Below are positions 42,016 to 51,305 of a DNA stretch of 64,000 nucleotides, piece by piece. Each line of letters starts with the position of its first letter. Positions within the stretch are counted from its first letter, which is position 1. Below the pieces are notes generated by a model. That model saw only the letters and a program-made list of their open reading frames with translations, was not told the DNA's origin and made no database searches. Both the position numbers and the translations under genes were made by a program. Source of the stretch: an uncultured Roseburia sp. (lineage in GTDB: Bacteria; Bacillota; Clostridia; Lachnospirales; Lachnospiraceae); assembly GCA_947573605.1 (NCBI GenBank), contig CANPGM010000005.1:1-64000 (forward strand), in the 5' to 3' direction.

Positions 42016-44196
42016 ATGCAAAAACGGAAAAATTTGTTCGGAATTGATTCCTTTCGTATTATCGCCGCTTTACTGGTTGTGGCAATCCATACTTCTCCGC
42101 TGCAGTCTTTTTCCGCGGATGCCGATTTTTTCCTGACAAGAGTACTTGCGCGTATCGCCGTACCGTTCTTTTTTATGGTCACGGGACACTTTATCCTTCC
42201 CGACGCCGTTTCCGGCGGCGGAGTACCCACAGAAAGAATAGGGAACTATCTGAAAAAGATCTTCCTGTACTATGGAGCGGCTGTTTTAATCTATCTGCCG
42301 ATCGGAGACTATGCGGGACTTTATGAAGGCCTGTCGCTTACCGGAATGATACGGATGCTTCTTGTTGACGGAACATTTTATCATCTCTGGTATTTTCCGG
42401 CGTTGATTACCGGAGTTCTGATTGTCTGCCTGTTAAGCCGCTTTTTAAAAACAAAGGGGATATTTGCCGTATGCGGCGTTTTATACATAATCGGATTGTT
42501 CGGCGACAGCTATTTCGGGCTCATTAAAGAAGTTCCTGTATTATCGAATCTCTATGAATTCGGATTCCGGATTTCCTCTTACACAAGAAACGGCCTGTTT
42601 TATGCGCCCCTGTTTCTGGTTTTAGGAGCAGCGGCGGCAAAGCGGACTTCCCGCATACGATTTTCATATGCGCTGGTTGGATTTCTCCTTTCCTTCTGTG
42701 TCATGACGGCGGAAGCCTTTACGCTGCACATTTTCGATCTTCAGCGGCATGACAGCATGTATCTTGCGCTGGTTTTAGTCATGTTCTTTTTATATGAACT
42801 CATTTTGCTTAAGAACCAAACGGCATATCCTGCCTGCCGCAATACCGCGACGCTGATTTACATTCTTCACCCGGCCTTTATTGTCGTAGTGCGCGGCGCC
42901 GCAAAGGTTCTGCACATGGCGCCGCTTTTGGTGGACAACAGTCTGATTCACTATCTGGCCGTAGCTTTTTCCTCTGCCGCAGCGGCTTTTGTCATCACAA
43001 TGATAACTGCCTTTTTGCAAAAAAAATATCCGGGACTTGCCAAGTCCTCCCGTTCCGGCGCCAAAGCTTCCTCTGCCTTTCCCCGCGGAAGAGCGTGGAT
43101 AGAGCTGGATCAAAAAGCGCTGCAGCAAAATGTAATTTCGCTGCGCGAACTGCTGCCGGAGGACTGTAAGCTGATGCCCGCCGTAAAAGCGAACGCCTAC
43201 GGTCACGGCCTTCTTCCCGTTTCAAAAAAACTGAACGAATATGGAGTGGACGCTTTCTGCGTTGCGAGCGCTTCCGAAGGCGCGGCTCTTAGAAAAGGAG
43301 GCATAAAGGGAGAAATCCTGGTGCTGGGCTATACGCACTCCGAGGACTTTCCTCTTCTCTGCCGCTACAGCCTGATTCAGACCGTTCTAGACTATACCTA
43401 TGCGCTCCGTTTAAACGGGTACGGGAAAAAAATCCATGTTCATATCGGAATTGATACCGGAATGCACCGCCTCGGCGAACGGAGCGAAAACGTCGACCGG
43501 ATCTGCCGTATTTATAAAATGAAAAATCTGGTGATCGACGGCCTTTATACACACCTTTGCGTTTCGGATTCCAAAAAGCCGCAGGATGTAGAATATACAA
43601 AGCTCCAGGCGGATCGTTTTTATGAAGCGGTTCGTGAACTGGAAAAAAGAGGGTTTTCCTGCCCGAATCTCCATCTTCAGTCAAGTTACGGTATCTTTTA
43701 TTATCCGGATCTGGCGGAGAGTTATGCCCGCGTTGGAATTGCTCTGTACGGTGTTTTAAGCACGAAAGAAGATACGCTGGAATGGAAAGAGAAGCTTCTG
43801 CCGGTGCTGTCCTTAAAGGCCAGAATAGCCGCCGTCAAGGACCTGTACGCCGGAGAGTCCGCCGGATACGGAATGCAGTTTACGGCGGACTGCGACATGC
43901 AGATTGCGGCGCTTTCCATCGGATATGCCGACGGGCTGCCGCGTTCGCTTTCAAACGGAAAAAGCTTTTGTTTGATCAACGGATGCAGAGCTCCGATTAT
44001 CGGCCGAATCTGTATGGATCAAACCCTTGTCGACGTCAGCGGTATTCCGGAAGTACATACCGGGGATACCGCCGTATTCATCGGCAAGTCCGGAAAGCTT
44101 ACTGTTTCCGCCTGTGATCTGGCGGAATGGACCGGCACAATTACAAATGAAATTTTAAGCCGGATGGGAGAAAGACTGGAACGAATAATGATGTAG
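42016..44196 (+). CDS. vanT: Membrane-bound serine/alanine racemase, VanT type
   Basis: A 726-residue fusion. The N-terminal half is an acyltransferase-3-like membrane domain with about ten helices (FRIIAALLVVAIHTSPLQSF, VPFFFMVTGHFILP), thought to import or sense L-serine. From about residue 350 a PLP-dependent alanine racemase fold follows: RAWIELDQKALQQNVISL, the PLP lysine in AVKANAYGHGLLPVS, and catalytic-Tyr region GYGMQFTADCDMQIAALSIG. VanT makes the D-serine used by VanG. Length and order match VanT of vanG clusters. GGAGG precedes the ATG, and the pair forms an operon under the promoter at 40867. Confidence 0.93.
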   Translation: MQKRKNLFGIDSFRIIAALLVVAIHTSPLQSFSADADFFLTRVLARIAVPFFFMVTGHFILPDAVSGGGVPTERIGNYLKKIFLYYGAAVLIYLPIGDYAGLYEGLSLTGMIRMLLVDGTFYHLWYFPALITGVLIVCLLSRFLKTKGIFAVCGVLYIIGLFGDSYFGLIKEVPVLSNLYEFGFRISSYTRNGLFYAPLFLVLGAAAAKRTSRIRFSYALVGFLLSFCVMTAEAFTLHIFDLQRHDSMYLALVLVMFFLYELILLKNQTAYPACRNTATLIYILHPAFIVVVRGAAKVLHMAPLLVDNSLIHYLAVAFSSAAAAFVITMITAFLQKKYPGLAKSSRSGAKASSAFPRGRAWIELDQKALQQNVISLRELLPEDCKLMPAVKANAYGHGLLPVSKKLNEYGVDAFCVASASEGAALRKGGIKGEILVLGYTHSEDFPLLCRYSLIQTVLDYTYALRLNGYGKKIHVHIGIDTGMHRLGERSENVDRICRIYKMKNLVIDGLYTHLCVSDSKKPQDVEYTKLQADRFYEAVRELEKRGFSCPNLHLQSSYGIFYYPDLAESYARVGIALYGVLSTKEDTLEWKEKLLPVLSLKARIAAVKDLYAGESAGYGMQFTADCDMQIAALSIGYADGLPRSLSNGKSFCLINGCRAPIIGRICMDQTLVDVSGIPEVHTGDTAVFIGKSGKLTVSACDLAEWTGTITNEILSRMGERLERIMM

Positions 44197-44205
44197 CACG
44201 TCCCG

Positions 44206-45492
44206 TCAGCCGATTGCCGCAAGCGCCTGCGCCAGATCGGCAATCAGATCTTCTTTATCCTCAAGACCGCAGGAGATACGGATTAATCCCGCCGGAATAC
44301 CTGCCTCCCTTAACTGTTCTTCGTTCATCTGACGATGTGTAGAGGATGCCGGATTCAGACAACAGGTTCTGGCATCCGCTACATGTGTCTCAATAGCCGC
44401 AAGTTTTAAATGCTTCATAAATATTTCCGCCGCGGCGCGGCCGCCTTTCAGTTCAAATGATACGACGCCGCAGCCGCCGTTCGGAAGATATTTTTCTGCC
44501 AGCGCATGATAGGGATTATCGGGAAGCCCCGGATAGCTGACAAAATTCACCTGAGGCTGGCTCGTTAAAAACTCCGCGACCGCCTGTCCGTTTTCTACAT
44601 GTCTTGGCATTCTAACGTGCAGCGATTCCAGACCCAGATTTAAAAGGAAGGCATGCTGCGGAGACTGAATGCAGCCGAGATCGCGCATTAACTGTGTCGT
44701 GCATTTTGTAATAAACGCGCCTTCTTTTCCGAATTTCTCCGCATACGTCACACCATGATAGGACTCGTCCGGCGTACATAATCCTGGGAACTTGTCGGCA
44801 TACGCCATCCAGTCAAATTTACCGGAATCCACAATCGCCCCTCCGACTGCCGCGCCGTGTCCGTCCATATACTTTGTCGTAGAATGTGTTACAATGTCCG
44901 CTCCCCACTCAATCGGGCGGCAGTTGACCGGTGTTGCAAACGTATTATCGACGATCAGCGGCACCCCATGTTCATGCGCCGCTTTTGCAAACTTCTCAAT
45001 ATCCAAAACCGTCAACGCCGGATTCGCAATTGTCTCGCCGAAAACGGCTTTTGTATTCTCTTTAAACGCGGCGTTTAACTCTTCTTCCGTACAGTCCGGT
45101 GAGACAAATGTCACATCAATTCCCATTTTTGCCATTGTGACCGAAATCAGATTAAACGTTCCGCCGTAAATCGTAGACGACGACACAATATGGCTTCCGC
45201 ATTCACAGATATTAAACAGTGCAAAAAAATTCGCAGCCTGCCCTGAAGAGGTCAGCATAGCCGCCGTACCGCCTTCCAGATCGGCAATTTTAGCCGCAAC
45301 ATAATCATTCGTCGGATTCTGCAGCCTTGTGTAGAAATAGCCGGAAGCCTCCAAATCGAACAGCTTTCCCATATCCTCGCTTGTCGCATACTTAAAGGTA
45401 GTCGACTGAATAATCGGGATCTGACGGGGTTCCCCATTTCCCGGCGTATAGCCCGCCTGCACACATTTCGTACTCATCTTATAATCGCTCAT
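44206..45492 (-). CDS. O-acetylhomoserine aminocarboxypropyltransferase / cysteine synthase-like
   Basis: A 428-residue PLP enzyme of the Cys/Met metabolism family (MetY type), which makes homocysteine from O-acetylhomoserine and sulfide. It has YTRLQNPTNDYVAAKIADLE, GQAANFFALFNICECGSH, the PLP Asp in VPLIVDNTFATPVNCRP and the PLP lysine in DIVTHSTTKYMDGHGAAVGG. The C-terminal RISCGLEDKEDLIADLAQAL is standard. The ATG at 45492 has AAAGG upstream; a longer in-frame extension is not conserved. Monocistronic and convergent to vanT, whose stop lies 10 bp away. Confidence 0.93.
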   Translation of the reverse strand: MSDYKMSTKCVQAGYTPGNGEPRQIPIIQSTTFKYATSEDMGKLFDLEASGYFYTRLQNPTNDYVAAKIADLEGGTAAMLTSSGQAANFFALFNICECGSHIVSSSTIYGGTFNLISVTMAKMGIDVTFVSPDCTEEELNAAFKENTKAVFGETIANPALTVLDIEKFAKAAHEHGVPLIVDNTFATPVNCRPIEWGADIVTHSTTKYMDGHGAAVGGAIVDSGKFDWMAYADKFPGLCTPDESYHGVTYAEKFGKEGAFITKCTTQLMRDLGCIQSPQHAFLLNLGLESLHVRMPRHVENGQAVAEFLTSQPQVNFVSYPGLPDNPYHALAEKYLPNGGCGVVSFELKGGRAAAEIFMKHLKLAAIETHVADARTCCLNPASSTHRQMNEEQLREAGIPAGLIRISCGLEDKEDLIADLAQALAAIG

Positions 45493-45640
45493 GTTATTCC
45501 CAAACCTTTCTTTTTGCCTGCGGATAAAAGCCGCGGTTTTTACGTCATTATAATATAAAAGAAACAGATTTTCCATTCCCTTTTTTATTATTTCATATGT
45601 GCGACGCTGTTTTTAACAGGGTCCGCGCACTGCATCCCTT

Positions 45641-46381
45641 TTATTCGCCGAAAACGATTTCTTTTACCTGATGTAAATCCCGTATTTTATAATCAATGTT
45701 TATCGTACGGCCGCCGACCGTCTCTGTGATATTTTTCACAATTCCTTCTGCTCCTGTCTCTTCCGAACCGTCGCCCGGCCGATACCAGACGCACCGGATT
45801 CCGGCATTGTTTCCACCCGTCATATCGCTGGTCAGCGAGTCCCCCACAATAAAAACATCCTCCTTACGGCATTCGCCGACGGCCTGAAAAACCGTATCAA
45901 AAAAACCGATATTCGGCTTTTCGATTCCGATCTCGTCCGAGATAAACGCCCCGTCTAGCAATTCGTTTAAACCGGACCGCTCAAGCTTTCGTTTCTGTGC
46001 GGTTAATGTGCCGTTCGTAACGGCATACTGTCTGACTGTTCCTTTCAGCTCTTTCACTACCTCATAGCCGTCGTCATAAAAGCAAATCGTATCACCGAGT
46101 CTTTTCTGGTATTCCGCGTTAAAAGCCTCGGCTATCGACACCGGAAGCCCCTCCTGCTTAAAAAAGTCCCGAAACCTTCCGACCAGTACTTCCTGCTTTT
46201 GCAGTTCTCCGCGCTCCAACCGTTCCCAATATTTCCTGTTAATGGAAGAATACCGGGTAATCATCTCATCCGTACACGCACCTAATTTGTGTAAAGTAAA
46301 GCAGCTTTTTAACGCAGCCTTTTCAGATTCCTTAAAATTTAAAAGCGTTCCGTCAATATCCCATAAAATAATTTTATTCAT
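45641..46381 (-). CDS. HAD-family hydrolase, YjjG-like nucleotidase
   Basis: A 246-residue HAD phosphatase. Motif I is ILWDIDGTLLNF (two Asp), motif II YAVTNGTLTAQK, and motifs III/IV GIEKPNIGFFDTVFQ and VFIVGDSLTSDMTGGNNAGI. The NGT and TSD patterns are those of YjjG-type noncanonical pyrimidine nucleotidases, which dephosphorylate damaged or unusual nucleotides (family knowledge). The ATG at 46381 has AGGAG about 10 bases upstream. It is separate from its neighbours; no operon partner is clear. Confidence 0.88.
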   Translation of the reverse strand: MNKIILWDIDGTLLNFKESEKAALKSCFTLHKLGACTDEMITRYSSINRKYWERLERGELQKQEVLVGRFRDFFKQEGLPVSIAEAFNAEYQKRLGDTICFYDDGYEVVKELKGTVRQYAVTNGTLTAQKRKLERSGLNELLDGAFISDEIGIEKPNIGFFDTVFQAVGECRKEDVFIVGDSLTSDMTGGNNAGIRCVWYRPGDGSEETGAEGIVKNITETVGGRTINIDYKIRDLHQVKEIVFGE

Positions 46382-46587
46382 TCCGGTAAGTACTCCTGTC
46401 CATATTATTATTTTGTTGTCAACGCAGTCCACAAATCAATCATACACGAAAAAATGCAGCAGTCTAAGAATATTTTTTATTCTTAAGCCTTACTGCATAT
46501 CGGATTCTCATAGTACTTTTTACCTAATATTCGTCAGAAACAAGTCTTATTTTTTTTGCGCTGCAGGGAATCCTGCAAATTTTTTCC

Positions 46588-47988
46588 TTATTTGGTAAGA
46601 TTTTCATACGCTTCTTTTGTCTCTTTATCGTCTGCGCCGCTCATAAAATAGGTCGTCCCGTCCGCGTCAAACTGTATAAATACAGCATTTTGCGGGTTTA
46701 AAAAGACTTCGCATTTCTCTCCGCCGCTTATACGGAAAGTTCCTTTCTCCACCCGTTCCATTGCCGTGCCGCTTATTTTTTTCAGAGACGGACATTCGTA
46801 AATCAGCGTCGGATTTTCGATATCGGATACGGGAATCTCATAATCTACTTTCAGATGTTCAGCCTTAAGACAATTTTCCGATACTTTAAGGGAAATCGGC
46901 GTAAACTCCAGAAGGATCAGCCAGACGCACATAATCGGAAGAGAAAGAATCGCCGCTGCGGAAAATACGAGGAATCCTTTTCCGACCGGAGTCGCCGCAT
47001 TTATCGTAGTCCCTATCCCTACCCGCTTACTTACCATAATATGACGATCGCCCGGATTATAATAAAGCGTCCCCCAAAGCCAGTTATCGTCATCATCCTT
47101 TACAAGTGTAGGGTCCATTTCAGTCCTGTATTTCCGTTCTACCGCTTCTTTCTCCCGAATCATCGGGAAACACAAAAAAATCCCAAGCAGCGTAAAAGCC
47201 ACAACTCCCCAGAAAATTACTTCAAAAAACCTTAGATCCGCTATCATTGCGACGGCTACTGCACAAATATACAGCGTATTCAGCCACGCTGCCCTTAGCC
47301 AGAAATTTTTCCATATATTTTTATTTGCCCGCGCGTAATTGACATTGATATCGCTGTCCAAACTGATTACCTCCGTCTTTTGCCGATCCATCCAGACCGC
47401 AGCGATGTAAAAAAGCAGCGTTATAAGCGACAGGCATAAAACCATAAGCCGAAAACTTTCTATCTGAATATAATCCACGTTTTCAGGAAGGATTTCCCGC
47501 ATTAACGGAATCAGGTAACCGGCGGCTCCTGCAGCGGCGGAAAGAAAGACAGGCGCGGCAAACGGTAAAAAATGAACCCTGCGTACCGCTCCCGCGGCTT
47601 TTACTTCCGTATAAGCCGTCTTATTTGCCTGTTCGTACCAGCCCATTTCCCGTTTTCTCGCTCTTACCTTTTTATTTGCGGCGGCATAAGGAAACTCAAT
47701 TAAAGCCAGCATAACCAGCAGCCATATCATCCATATCGTAATCTGAATCGACAGATGCTCTGTGAAAAAACAGAGAAACGGCACAAGCGCCAGCACAAGC
47801 AGATTTCGTTTCATCTTACGAAAAAAATCGGCGGTAATTGCCGCAATTCCCTCATCCTCCATCCATTCTTTTTTTATAACGGCGCCGAATGCAATTCCGT
47901 TCTTCGGCTGCGCACTTTTCATCATGATATAATAGACCAGTATCATAATCGGATACATCATAAGAAACAACATAAAATTCATTAACAT
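46588..47988 (-). CDS. Multi-pass membrane protein with DUF5808 domain
   Basis: A 466-residue membrane protein with about seven helices. The region DDDDNWLWGTLYYNPGDRHI with KRVGIGTTINAATPVGK is the DUF5808 signature, and a bacterial PH-like domain forms the C-terminus (FRISGGEKCEVFLNPQNAVF). Such proteins, often with DUF1648, are encoded next to YtrA-type GntR regulators, as here, and are suspected to act in envelope stress or antimicrobial tolerance. GGAG precedes the ATG, with a leader hairpin before it. It is separated from the GntR gene by 137 bp and is probably under the same control. Confidence 0.82.
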   Translation of the reverse strand: MLMNFMLFLMMYPIMILVYYIMMKSAQPKNGIAFGAVIKKEWMEDEGIAAITADFFRKMKRNLLVLALVPFLCFFTEHLSIQITIWMIWLLVMLALIEFPYAAANKKVRARKREMGWYEQANKTAYTEVKAAGAVRRVHFLPFAAPVFLSAAAGAAGYLIPLMREILPENVDYIQIESFRLMVLCLSLITLLFYIAAVWMDRQKTEVISLDSDINVNYARANKNIWKNFWLRAAWLNTLYICAVAVAMIADLRFFEVIFWGVVAFTLLGIFLCFPMIREKEAVERKYRTEMDPTLVKDDDDNWLWGTLYYNPGDRHIMVSKRVGIGTTINAATPVGKGFLVFSAAAILSLPIMCVWLILLEFTPISLKVSENCLKAEHLKVDYEIPVSDIENPTLIYECPSLKKISGTAMERVEKGTFRISGGEKCEVFLNPQNAVFIQFDADGTTYFMSGADDKETKEAYENLTK

Positions 47989-48002
47989 TTTTTACTCCAT
48001 TT

Positions 48003-48048
48003 CTGCGCTGCTTTCATGGCTAAACTTTGCAGCGCACAGACACAAATT
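48003..48048 (-). repeat. Leader hairpin ahead of the DUF5808 gene
   Basis: GTGCGCTGC and GCAGCGC arms flank an A/T-rich loop just before the ribosome binding site. The sequence closely matches the murF leader at 35112-35172, including the flanking TTTGTGTC and AGAAA. Confidence 0.5.
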
Positions 48049-48125
48049 TCGCGATTGAAACCTTTAATTTTTTCTTTACTCTTTTCCGCACACCGTGCGC
48101 GTGCACAGTCAGTAAATTCAATCCG

Positions 48126-48494
48126 TTACACTTCCCCGAAATAGGCTTCGCACTTTTTTATAAAATCCTCTTTTTTCATTCCGCTGATTTTTGCCTCGGA
48201 AATAATCTGCTTTAAAAGCGCAACGCTTTCTTTTGACAGTTTTTCCTTCTGTTCAAATTCTGTACGGACTCTGGCGCCGCTGCGCCGGTCCGAATAGATA
48301 TATCCTTCCTGTTTTAAAAGCTGATAGGCCTTACTGACTGTCATGGAATTAATTCCGATTTCTCCGGCAAGCGCACGCACGGTCGGAAGCTGTTCCCCCG
48401 GAGAAAGCTTCCCTTCCGATATTCCAACTACAATCTGATTTCGAATTTGCTGATAAATCGGTACATCGGAAGTGTCGTCAAGACATATAATCAA
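48126..48494 (-). CDS. GntR-family regulator, YtrA type
   Basis: A 122-residue DNA-binding protein. It has the winged helix of GntR proteins (DVPIYQQIRNQIVVGISEGK, PTVRALAGEIGINSMTVSKA and KQEGYIYSDRRSGARVR) with the very short C-terminal dimerisation helices of the YtrA subfamily. The start is TTG at 48494 behind GGAGGGAGG; the nearby ATG is in another frame. A 21-bp perfect inverted repeat covers its promoter, so it very likely represses itself and the downstream DUF5808 gene. Confidence 0.9.
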   Translation of the reverse strand: MIICLDDTSDVPIYQQIRNQIVVGISEGKLSPGEQLPTVRALAGEIGINSMTVSKAYQLLKQEGYIYSDRRSGARVRTEFEQKEKLSKESVALLKQIISEAKISGMKKEDFIKKCEAYFGEV

Positions 48495-48523
48495 TTTTCA
48501 TGCCTCCCTCCTTTGTTATGTAT

Positions 48524-48574
48524 CATTTGCATTATTTGTATTATTTATTATAATACAAATAATGCAAATGTCAA
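48524..48574 (-). promoter_or_regulatory. Consensus promoter within a 21-bp perfect inverted-repeat operator
   Basis: On the minus strand TTGACA (48569-48574), 16 bases and TATAAT (48547-48552) form an ideal sigma-A promoter. Perfect 21-base arms at 48524-48544 and 48550-48570 surround a 5-base centre and cover the -35 edge, spacer, -10 and transcription start region. This is the expected place for GntR repressor binding. Confidence 0.85.
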
Positions 48575-48582
48575 GAAAAAAA

Positions 48583-48603
48583 CAGGCACTAAACGTGCCT
48601 GTC
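48583..48603 (-). terminator. Terminator of the diguanylate cyclase gene
   Basis: CAGGCAC and GTGCCTG form a 7-8-bp perfect stem with a 5-base loop, followed on the minus strand by TTTTTTTC. The next promoter starts immediately after. Confidence 0.85.
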
Positions 48604-48619
48604 GTAATTCGTTTTATAT

Positions 48620-49651
48620 TTACGTAATAATACGGTTTTTCCCTCTTTGTTTTCCAAGATAAAGCTTTTCATCTGCACTGCGAATAACCTTTTCGTAGTT
48701 ACTGCCTGCAAGGCCAATTGCAATGCCGACCGTAATTGTGACACGGATATCTTTCCCGCATGCCCGAATCACTGCAGATTCGATTTTTGCCCTTACTTCT
48801 TCCATAACAACATGGATCTGATCGATCGTCGTCTCAGGAAAATACAATATAAATTCTTCTCCGCCCCAGCGGACGGCCATGCTTTCTTTTCCCGTCGCCT
48901 CTTTCAGGCAGGAGGACACTTTTATCAGTACCTCGTCGCCCGCTTCATGTCCGTATGTATCGTTTACCTTCTTAAAATCGTCGATATCCACCATTGAAAT
49001 AATATACTGACATTGTTTCTCCTCAGGAATCATATCCATCTGCTGTTCAAAGTACCGGCGGTTATACAAGCCGGTCAGCACATCGTGATTCATATTATGA
49101 TTCAGCGTTGTAAGCGCCGCGTCAATTTCCTTTGAGTAAAATATAGTGGCGGCGATTACAATCGTTACCGTAATCCCAAGATTCGCCATATAAAAGATTG
49201 CATGATAAGGTTCCGCCGGTTCCCGGAGCTCCGGAAAGGAAACCCCCGCAGCCACAACAATTCCCTTTATCGCAATTACCCCGATAATTCCCGTCACCTG
49301 GAACAGAAACCGCTTATTTCCATAGGACGGAAGAAGATAGAATACGGCTGCCGCCATTCCTATCATATAAAGAGCGAAACCGTAGCTCGGCCCGATTGCA
49401 AGTTCACTTAAAAAAGAAAACTGCAGAATTTCAAAATATGCGGGTAAAATGCCTTTTTCCGTCATATCTCTTTTTATAAACAGCATATGAATATAAAAAC
49501 TACAGCTTATCAGGTTAAGAAACGCGAGCGGCCAGATTTTCAAATTTTGAAACACAAACAGATACGTTGCATGTATAAATAAACATACTGCCAAAAACAA
49601 CATATTTCTGTTTTTGGTCATCCAATTAAGTATTTTATTAAAAATAGTCAT
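48620..49651 (-). CDS. Membrane-anchored diguanylate cyclase (GGDEF)
   Basis: A 343-residue protein with five to six N-terminal membrane helices (FLAVCLFIHATYLFVFQNL, FALYMIGMAAAVFYLLPSY and others) and a C-terminal GGDEF domain. The catalytic domain has NHDVLTGLYNRRYFEQQMD, VDIDDFKKVNDTYGHEAGDE and the active-site RWGGEEFILYF (GGEEF), so it should make cyclic di-GMP. A product-inhibition RxxD site is not obvious. The ATG at 49651 has AAAGGGG upstream. No phosphodiesterase is adjacent. Confidence 0.93.
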   Translation of the reverse strand: MTIFNKILNWMTKNRNMLFLAVCLFIHATYLFVFQNLKIWPLAFLNLISCSFYIHMLFIKRDMTEKGILPAYFEILQFSFLSELAIGPSYGFALYMIGMAAAVFYLLPSYGNKRFLFQVTGIIGVIAIKGIVVAAGVSFPELREPAEPYHAIFYMANLGITVTIVIAATIFYSKEIDAALTTLNHNMNHDVLTGLYNRRYFEQQMDMIPEEKQCQYIISMVDIDDFKKVNDTYGHEAGDEVLIKVSSCLKEATGKESMAVRWGGEEFILYFPETTIDQIHVVMEEVRAKIESAVIRACGKDIRVTITVGIAIGLAGSNYEKVIRSADEKLYLGKQRGKNRIIT

Positions 49652-50002
49652 CAAACTTCCCCTTTGTTTGTACGACAATGCCTCTATTCGTATCAGTCCC
49701 CTATACAAATTCTCGCTTATTTACGTCTGATTAGAAACAGTATATCAAAAATACGCGTATTCTTCAACCGCAAATACAAATGTTTCGTGAGATCTATGCG
49801 CTCTATATCGTATCTTAAATTCCGCCTCCGCTCTCTTGACAAAGGCATACGCCTCAACCATGAGATTTCGCCCATTGAAAGCAACGCCGCAAAACACAAA
49901 CCTTACTCTTCTCCGACCGTGTATGCCCTTGCCAAAAGAGGGCAAATCTTCTCCAAACCAATTACGGCATGAAAAATCAAAGAGCCGGCAAACTGCGATT
50001 TC

Positions 50003-50200
50003 TCACAAGTCTGTCGGCTCTGCATCTCTTGAACGCCCGGCCATTTCTCCCTTGAGGGCATTTTCAACAGCTTTCTTTATGACAACGCTTGAATTTGTTG
50101 CACCTGATACTGCGTCGACATCCACTTTTTGCTCCGCTTTGAACCGTTACTACCACTTTGGCATATTCCACAAACTGTTTTTTTGATAACCTCATTGACT
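50003..50200 (-). pseudogene. Remnant of an FMN-binding-domain protein
   Basis: The minus-strand frame ending at 50003 reads VDVDAVSGATNSSVVIKKAV then ENALKGEMAGRSRDAEPTDL, the typical C-terminus of an FMN-binding (PF04205) domain. The preceding part of the domain (QFVEYAKVVVTVQSG) lies in another frame, so a frameshift separates them near 50130. Only about 65 codons remain and no start with upstream domains is found. The rest of 49720-50000 shows only short unassigned frames. Confidence 0.6.
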
Positions 50201-50235
50201 TTTTAATGTATTCTTCCTTTCCTGTTCTGAATCAG

Positions 50236-51168
50236 TTACGATTCGTACATGACTGCAATATCATGTATTTTACGCTTCATTTTTTCGCGAATATGCGGCG
50301 GCCCCAAACATTCACATTTATTCCCGAAGCCGAGAAGAAGATCATAGTGATAGTCGTTTTCTACAAAAGGAAAATCAACAATATAATATTCATCGCCGTC
50401 CGGCAAAAAATCTTCATAGGTACAATAATCAAGCAGCCGGTCCATTATAGATTTGTGAAAACGGATTTTGATTTTTATTTGCATGGTTTCTAAAATTTCT
50501 GAGAAGTCTAACATTGGTTTTTGATATTCTCGCGGTATAAAAGATGTATCCGACACTTTTAAATTTGTCATACGGGATATTCTGAATAAACGGAAATCCT
50601 TTCTTACATGGCAATATCCCTGCAAATACCAGTGACTGCCCTTTAATACAAGCTGATACGGCTCTACTGTTCGTACTGTTTTATTTCCACAGTGACCAAC
50701 ATATTCAAACAAAAGCAGCCGGTTTTCCTGTAAAGCGAATTTGATTCTTTCCAAATATGGTTGTATGTTACGGTTTCCGATCCATTGACTCAAATCTATG
50801 TTTATCTGATTTACTTTTAATTCAATATCCTTTGCTCTTTCAGCGGGAATAAAGCTTTTGACTTTTGCAAGCGCATGTACTACCTCACTCCCCCGCACCA
50901 TACTCGAAAGACTGGTAAGCCCCATTAAAAGTGCGGAAAGGTCGTCCGCGGAGAAAAACTTTTTATCCATTTTATATTCTTGCATCATTTCAAAGCCCCC
51001 GCCCACTCCTGACGTTGCGCGAACCGGTATTCCCGCCATATTGATAGCGTCTATGTCGCGGTAAATCGTACGGGGTGAGACTTCAAACATATCCGCTAAT
51101 TCTTGCGCGCCTATTCGTTTTTTATCAAGGAGTATCATAATAATGCTGATAAGTCTGTCTATTTTCAT
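50236..51168 (-). CDS. HTH/WYL-domain transcriptional regulator (YafY-like)
   Basis: A 310-residue regulator with an N-terminal DeoR-like winged helix (RLISIIMILLDKKRIGAQEL, then ADMFEVSPRTIYRDIDAINM) and a C-terminal WYL domain (LVLKGSHWYLQGYCHVRKDF, FRLFRISRM). It may sense a small ligand through WYL. The ATG at 51168 has GAAAGG upstream. It stands divergent from the cysteine hydrolase gene, a frequent pairing in which the regulator controls the neighbour. Confidence 0.9.
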   Translation of the reverse strand: MKIDRLISIIMILLDKKRIGAQELADMFEVSPRTIYRDIDAINMAGIPVRATSGVGGGFEMMQEYKMDKKFFSADDLSALLMGLTSLSSMVRGSEVVHALAKVKSFIPAERAKDIELKVNQINIDLSQWIGNRNIQPYLERIKFALQENRLLLFEYVGHCGNKTVRTVEPYQLVLKGSHWYLQGYCHVRKDFRLFRISRMTNLKVSDTSFIPREYQKPMLDFSEILETMQIKIKIRFHKSIMDRLLDYCTYEDFLPDGDEYYIVDFPFVENDYHYDLLLGFGNKCECLGPPHIREKMKRKIHDIAVMYES

Positions 51169-51207
51169 TTCCGATTTGCCTTTCAAAAGTTCTTTTTGTA
51201 ATTATAG

Positions 51208-51246
51208 ATTGTTGCCATATTGCTGTCAACAATTGCGGGTTATAAT
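51208..51246 (+). promoter_or_regulatory. Divergent control region of WYL regulator and hydrolase
   Basis: ATTGTTG (51208-51214) and CAACAAT (51227-51233) form an inverted repeat just before a TATAAT box (51241-51246) directed to the hydrolase gene. It is a likely operator of the WYL regulator. Confidence 0.5.
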
Positions 51247-51305
51247 ACCCTTGTCAAGAGAGGGGAAACGAAATTAAAACAAAACAATCCAGCGGAGGAA
51301 AGAGT

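Noticed and set aside
49717-49972. Overlapping short frames between the GGDEF gene and the FMN-binding relic
   Set aside because: No start signals, no recognisable motifs, and frames on both strands are equally plausible; probably decayed sequence.
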